Source: Chara braunii (Eukaryota; Streptophyta; Charophyceae; Charales; Characeae). Taken from it: a DNA stretch of 30,252 bases. Below the pieces are notes generated by a model. The model saw only the letters and a list, made by a program, of their open reading frames with translations, made no database searches and had not been told where the DNA came from. This document shows, in pieces, positions 28,635-30,252 of the stretch; positions within the stretch are counted from its first letter, which is position 1; every line of letters starts with the position of its first letter. Both the position numbers and the translations under genes were made by a program. The stretch spans positions 1,664,272 to 1,694,523 of the forward strand of contig BFEA01000018.1 in NCBI GenBank assembly GCA_003427395.1, read 5' to 3'.

Positions 28635-29080
28635 TGTCGTGCGCGGTGATCCCACACCCAGACGCAAAGTAAATTTTTGTATCGGACCTCACGGTCGTGT
28701 CACTCCGACCGTGCGCGGGTGCTATACCTCTCGCGACTCCCTACGACAGGTTAGGGATCCCGCGAGGTACAACATACCTTCACCTGCAGGAGTTGTCACC
28801 ATCTTTTAGGTGGGCGTATCCCCGCTGAGCTACTGACCCACATGCGAAGGCTTTTATATGCAATCGCAGAGGTAGGCCAGTCGAGGGCATTTCTCGATCG
28901 TCGTAGCATAGGCATACGTGCGGTAGAACGCCTTAAGACTGACCCGTATATCGTACCCCGAGTTGTTAACTTCCCTGGACCGACTATCTAATTAGGTCGA
29001 CTTTTCCGGACAGTCTTCCACGCTTAGTTAACTATGACGACTCTATGTTTCCTTTGTTGACCTTATGAGATAAGCCAGAG
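28635..29080 (-). repeat. LTR of a minus-strand element
   Basis: On the minus strand this carries a TATA box (CATATAAAAG, 28860-28851), gggtcagtagctcagcgggg just downstream, and cctgtcgtagggagtcgcgagaggtata (about 28753-28726), all aligning to the other LTR copies. It ends acgaca at 28635 next to a primer site, so it is the 5' LTR of an element reading leftward. The upstream limit is not defined; it may extend beyond the TA repeat at 29168-29183. Confidence 0.65.
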
Positions 29081-30252
29081 TCACGCCCCTTTGTAATCCC
29101 CCATTCTCAAAAGAATCCTAGACAAATGACTTCCTAAGCTCCGACCAGCTTACGATCTCATTTACAAGTATATATATATATATAAGTATGTATGTAAGTC
29201 AGGGAAGCTGAATGAGCGGTAGACCTCACTTTCACAATTGTTGTGTCCCGTTTTCCGAATATTTCAGATGATCCCAAATTCAGAAGACAGTTCAATGCCC
29301 AACACCTGTGCAGATGCAAGAAATCACATACAAGCATACAGATGCAGACACAGAATGCGCTACAAGCGTCAACCTTTAACTCATTCATAGCAAGTCCCTC
29401 ATGCCCCAAAACCTTGAAAACAACATCCTTCCTAATACTGAATCCCTTTTACCCCGCCCTTCACATTTTCAAAGACCTCTTAGTATGATTTTGACAATTT
29501 AGGCATAGATACAGTGGGAAGATCTATCTGTTTTCTTCTTCAAGTTAGGTCTTGTCTTAGGTGTGGGTATCAAGTCATGTGGAAGTTGAGTCGGAGTTCT
29601 ACCGACCTGTTATTCAATGATAACAGAATTGTAGTTCCTTACGATTTTTTTCCGTAGCCTCTCCAAGAGTAATGAACCTGTAGACACAGCACAGTCCGAA
29701 AGAATCTCAACATCTTCTTTCCGCTGTCGGATTCTAGAAGATCTCTTCTAGACTTGTGCTCCAAAATTCGGCGTTCTCCGTTGACCTACTGCCTAGCTTC
29801 TATCCTGATCTAACTGCCAGTCCACTGCCCGGTTGGTCTAGGCAACGAACAAAAGTCATTCCTAGCCCCTTTGTTACAGTGGTTCTACTTAGTTTCCCTT
29901 TTTAATATGTCAAGTACAAGCCCCATGTCTCTAGTAATCACAAGCAATACCATCCATTCAATTCAGAGAGGAATCTCATGATAAAGATCAAATTAGAATT
30001 TCAGAGGATGATAAGTCTCTCTGGGTCAAGATCTCACTTACCCTTCCTTATTGGAATCAGCGAGTTTGTAATGGACTGAATCAATTATATGGTAGTAGAT
30101 ATCTGGTGATAAATTGATCAGGATACACTCATACTTTTGTTAGTATCAGACTTTGAGAGTAGATGGCGATAAGGCAGGCTCCTTAGAACCTCGCTTCTCT
30201 TATCGCCTAATATATAGTATTACGGTGGTAAGGCAGGCTTCCCGGAGCCTCG
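29081..30252. other. Right end of the window, no gene seen
   Basis: The stretch starts with a (TA)n tract (29168-29183) like those in the main LTR region near 9395 and 9475. It then has only short uncharacteristic frames. Near the end cgctttatcgcc-type sequence (gataaggcaggct, 30169-30181) recurs as ggtaaggcaggct at 30227-30239, a short duplication with ccttagaacctcg/cccggagcctcg following. Confidence 0.35.

Overview
The window looks like repeat-dense, gene-poor nuclear DNA of a green-lineage eukaryote with a large genome. I see no bacterial operons, no Shine-Dalgarno-led genes and no intact host gene. Codon style, the tRNA-Asp-type primer binding site and the flavour of the polyprotein suggest a streptophyte alga such as Chara. 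That is an impression from recalled family resemblance, not a database result.

The one clear coding unit is a decayed Ty3/gypsy LTR retrotransposon on the plus strand, from a 5' LTR ending at 10239 to a remnant 3' LTR end at 20241. The order is LTR, tRNA-Asp primer site (10242-10260), leader with a candidate intron (10461-10554), gag with a CCHC zinc knuckle, protease (DTGAE), reverse transcriptase (YIDD), RNase H, integrase (H2C2 and DD35E), then an extra ORF (17929-20062 and beyond) with capsid-like sequence and half a zinc knuckle. Gag, pol and the extra ORF are all broken by stops and frameshifts. Integrase is split by about 320 bp encoding part of organelle-type ribosomal protein L2, probably mitochondrial. 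The 3' LTR has collapsed to about 45 bp.

Related LTR sequence occurs twice to the right: a plus-strand copy ending at 25054, and a minus-strand copy (end at 28635) with its own tRNA-Asp-type primer site at 28613-28632. Minus-strand protein-like segments at 25413-27188 lie in the interval read by that element. One of them is capsid-like.

Left of the main element (1-9500) I find no convincing gene but much structured repeat DNA: three hairpin repeats with a compensatory change (1123-1247); a tRNA-like cloverleaf (2164-2243); three strong hairpins in a row (2363-2460); six diverged copies of a 61-nt core resembling antisense tRNA (4121-5130); about nine hairpins sharing a TAAGTT-type hexaloop while their stems change on both sides together (7105-7928); and a 124-bp tandem repeat (8213-8790) followed by a degenerate tRNA-Arg-type primer site (8800-8817). 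The hairpin array is the most unusual signal, because the pattern is what selection on an RNA fold would leave.

The stretch 20242-24270 holds AT-rich sequence, one TATA-like site and a poly-C/(CT)n microsatellite, but no recognisable gene.
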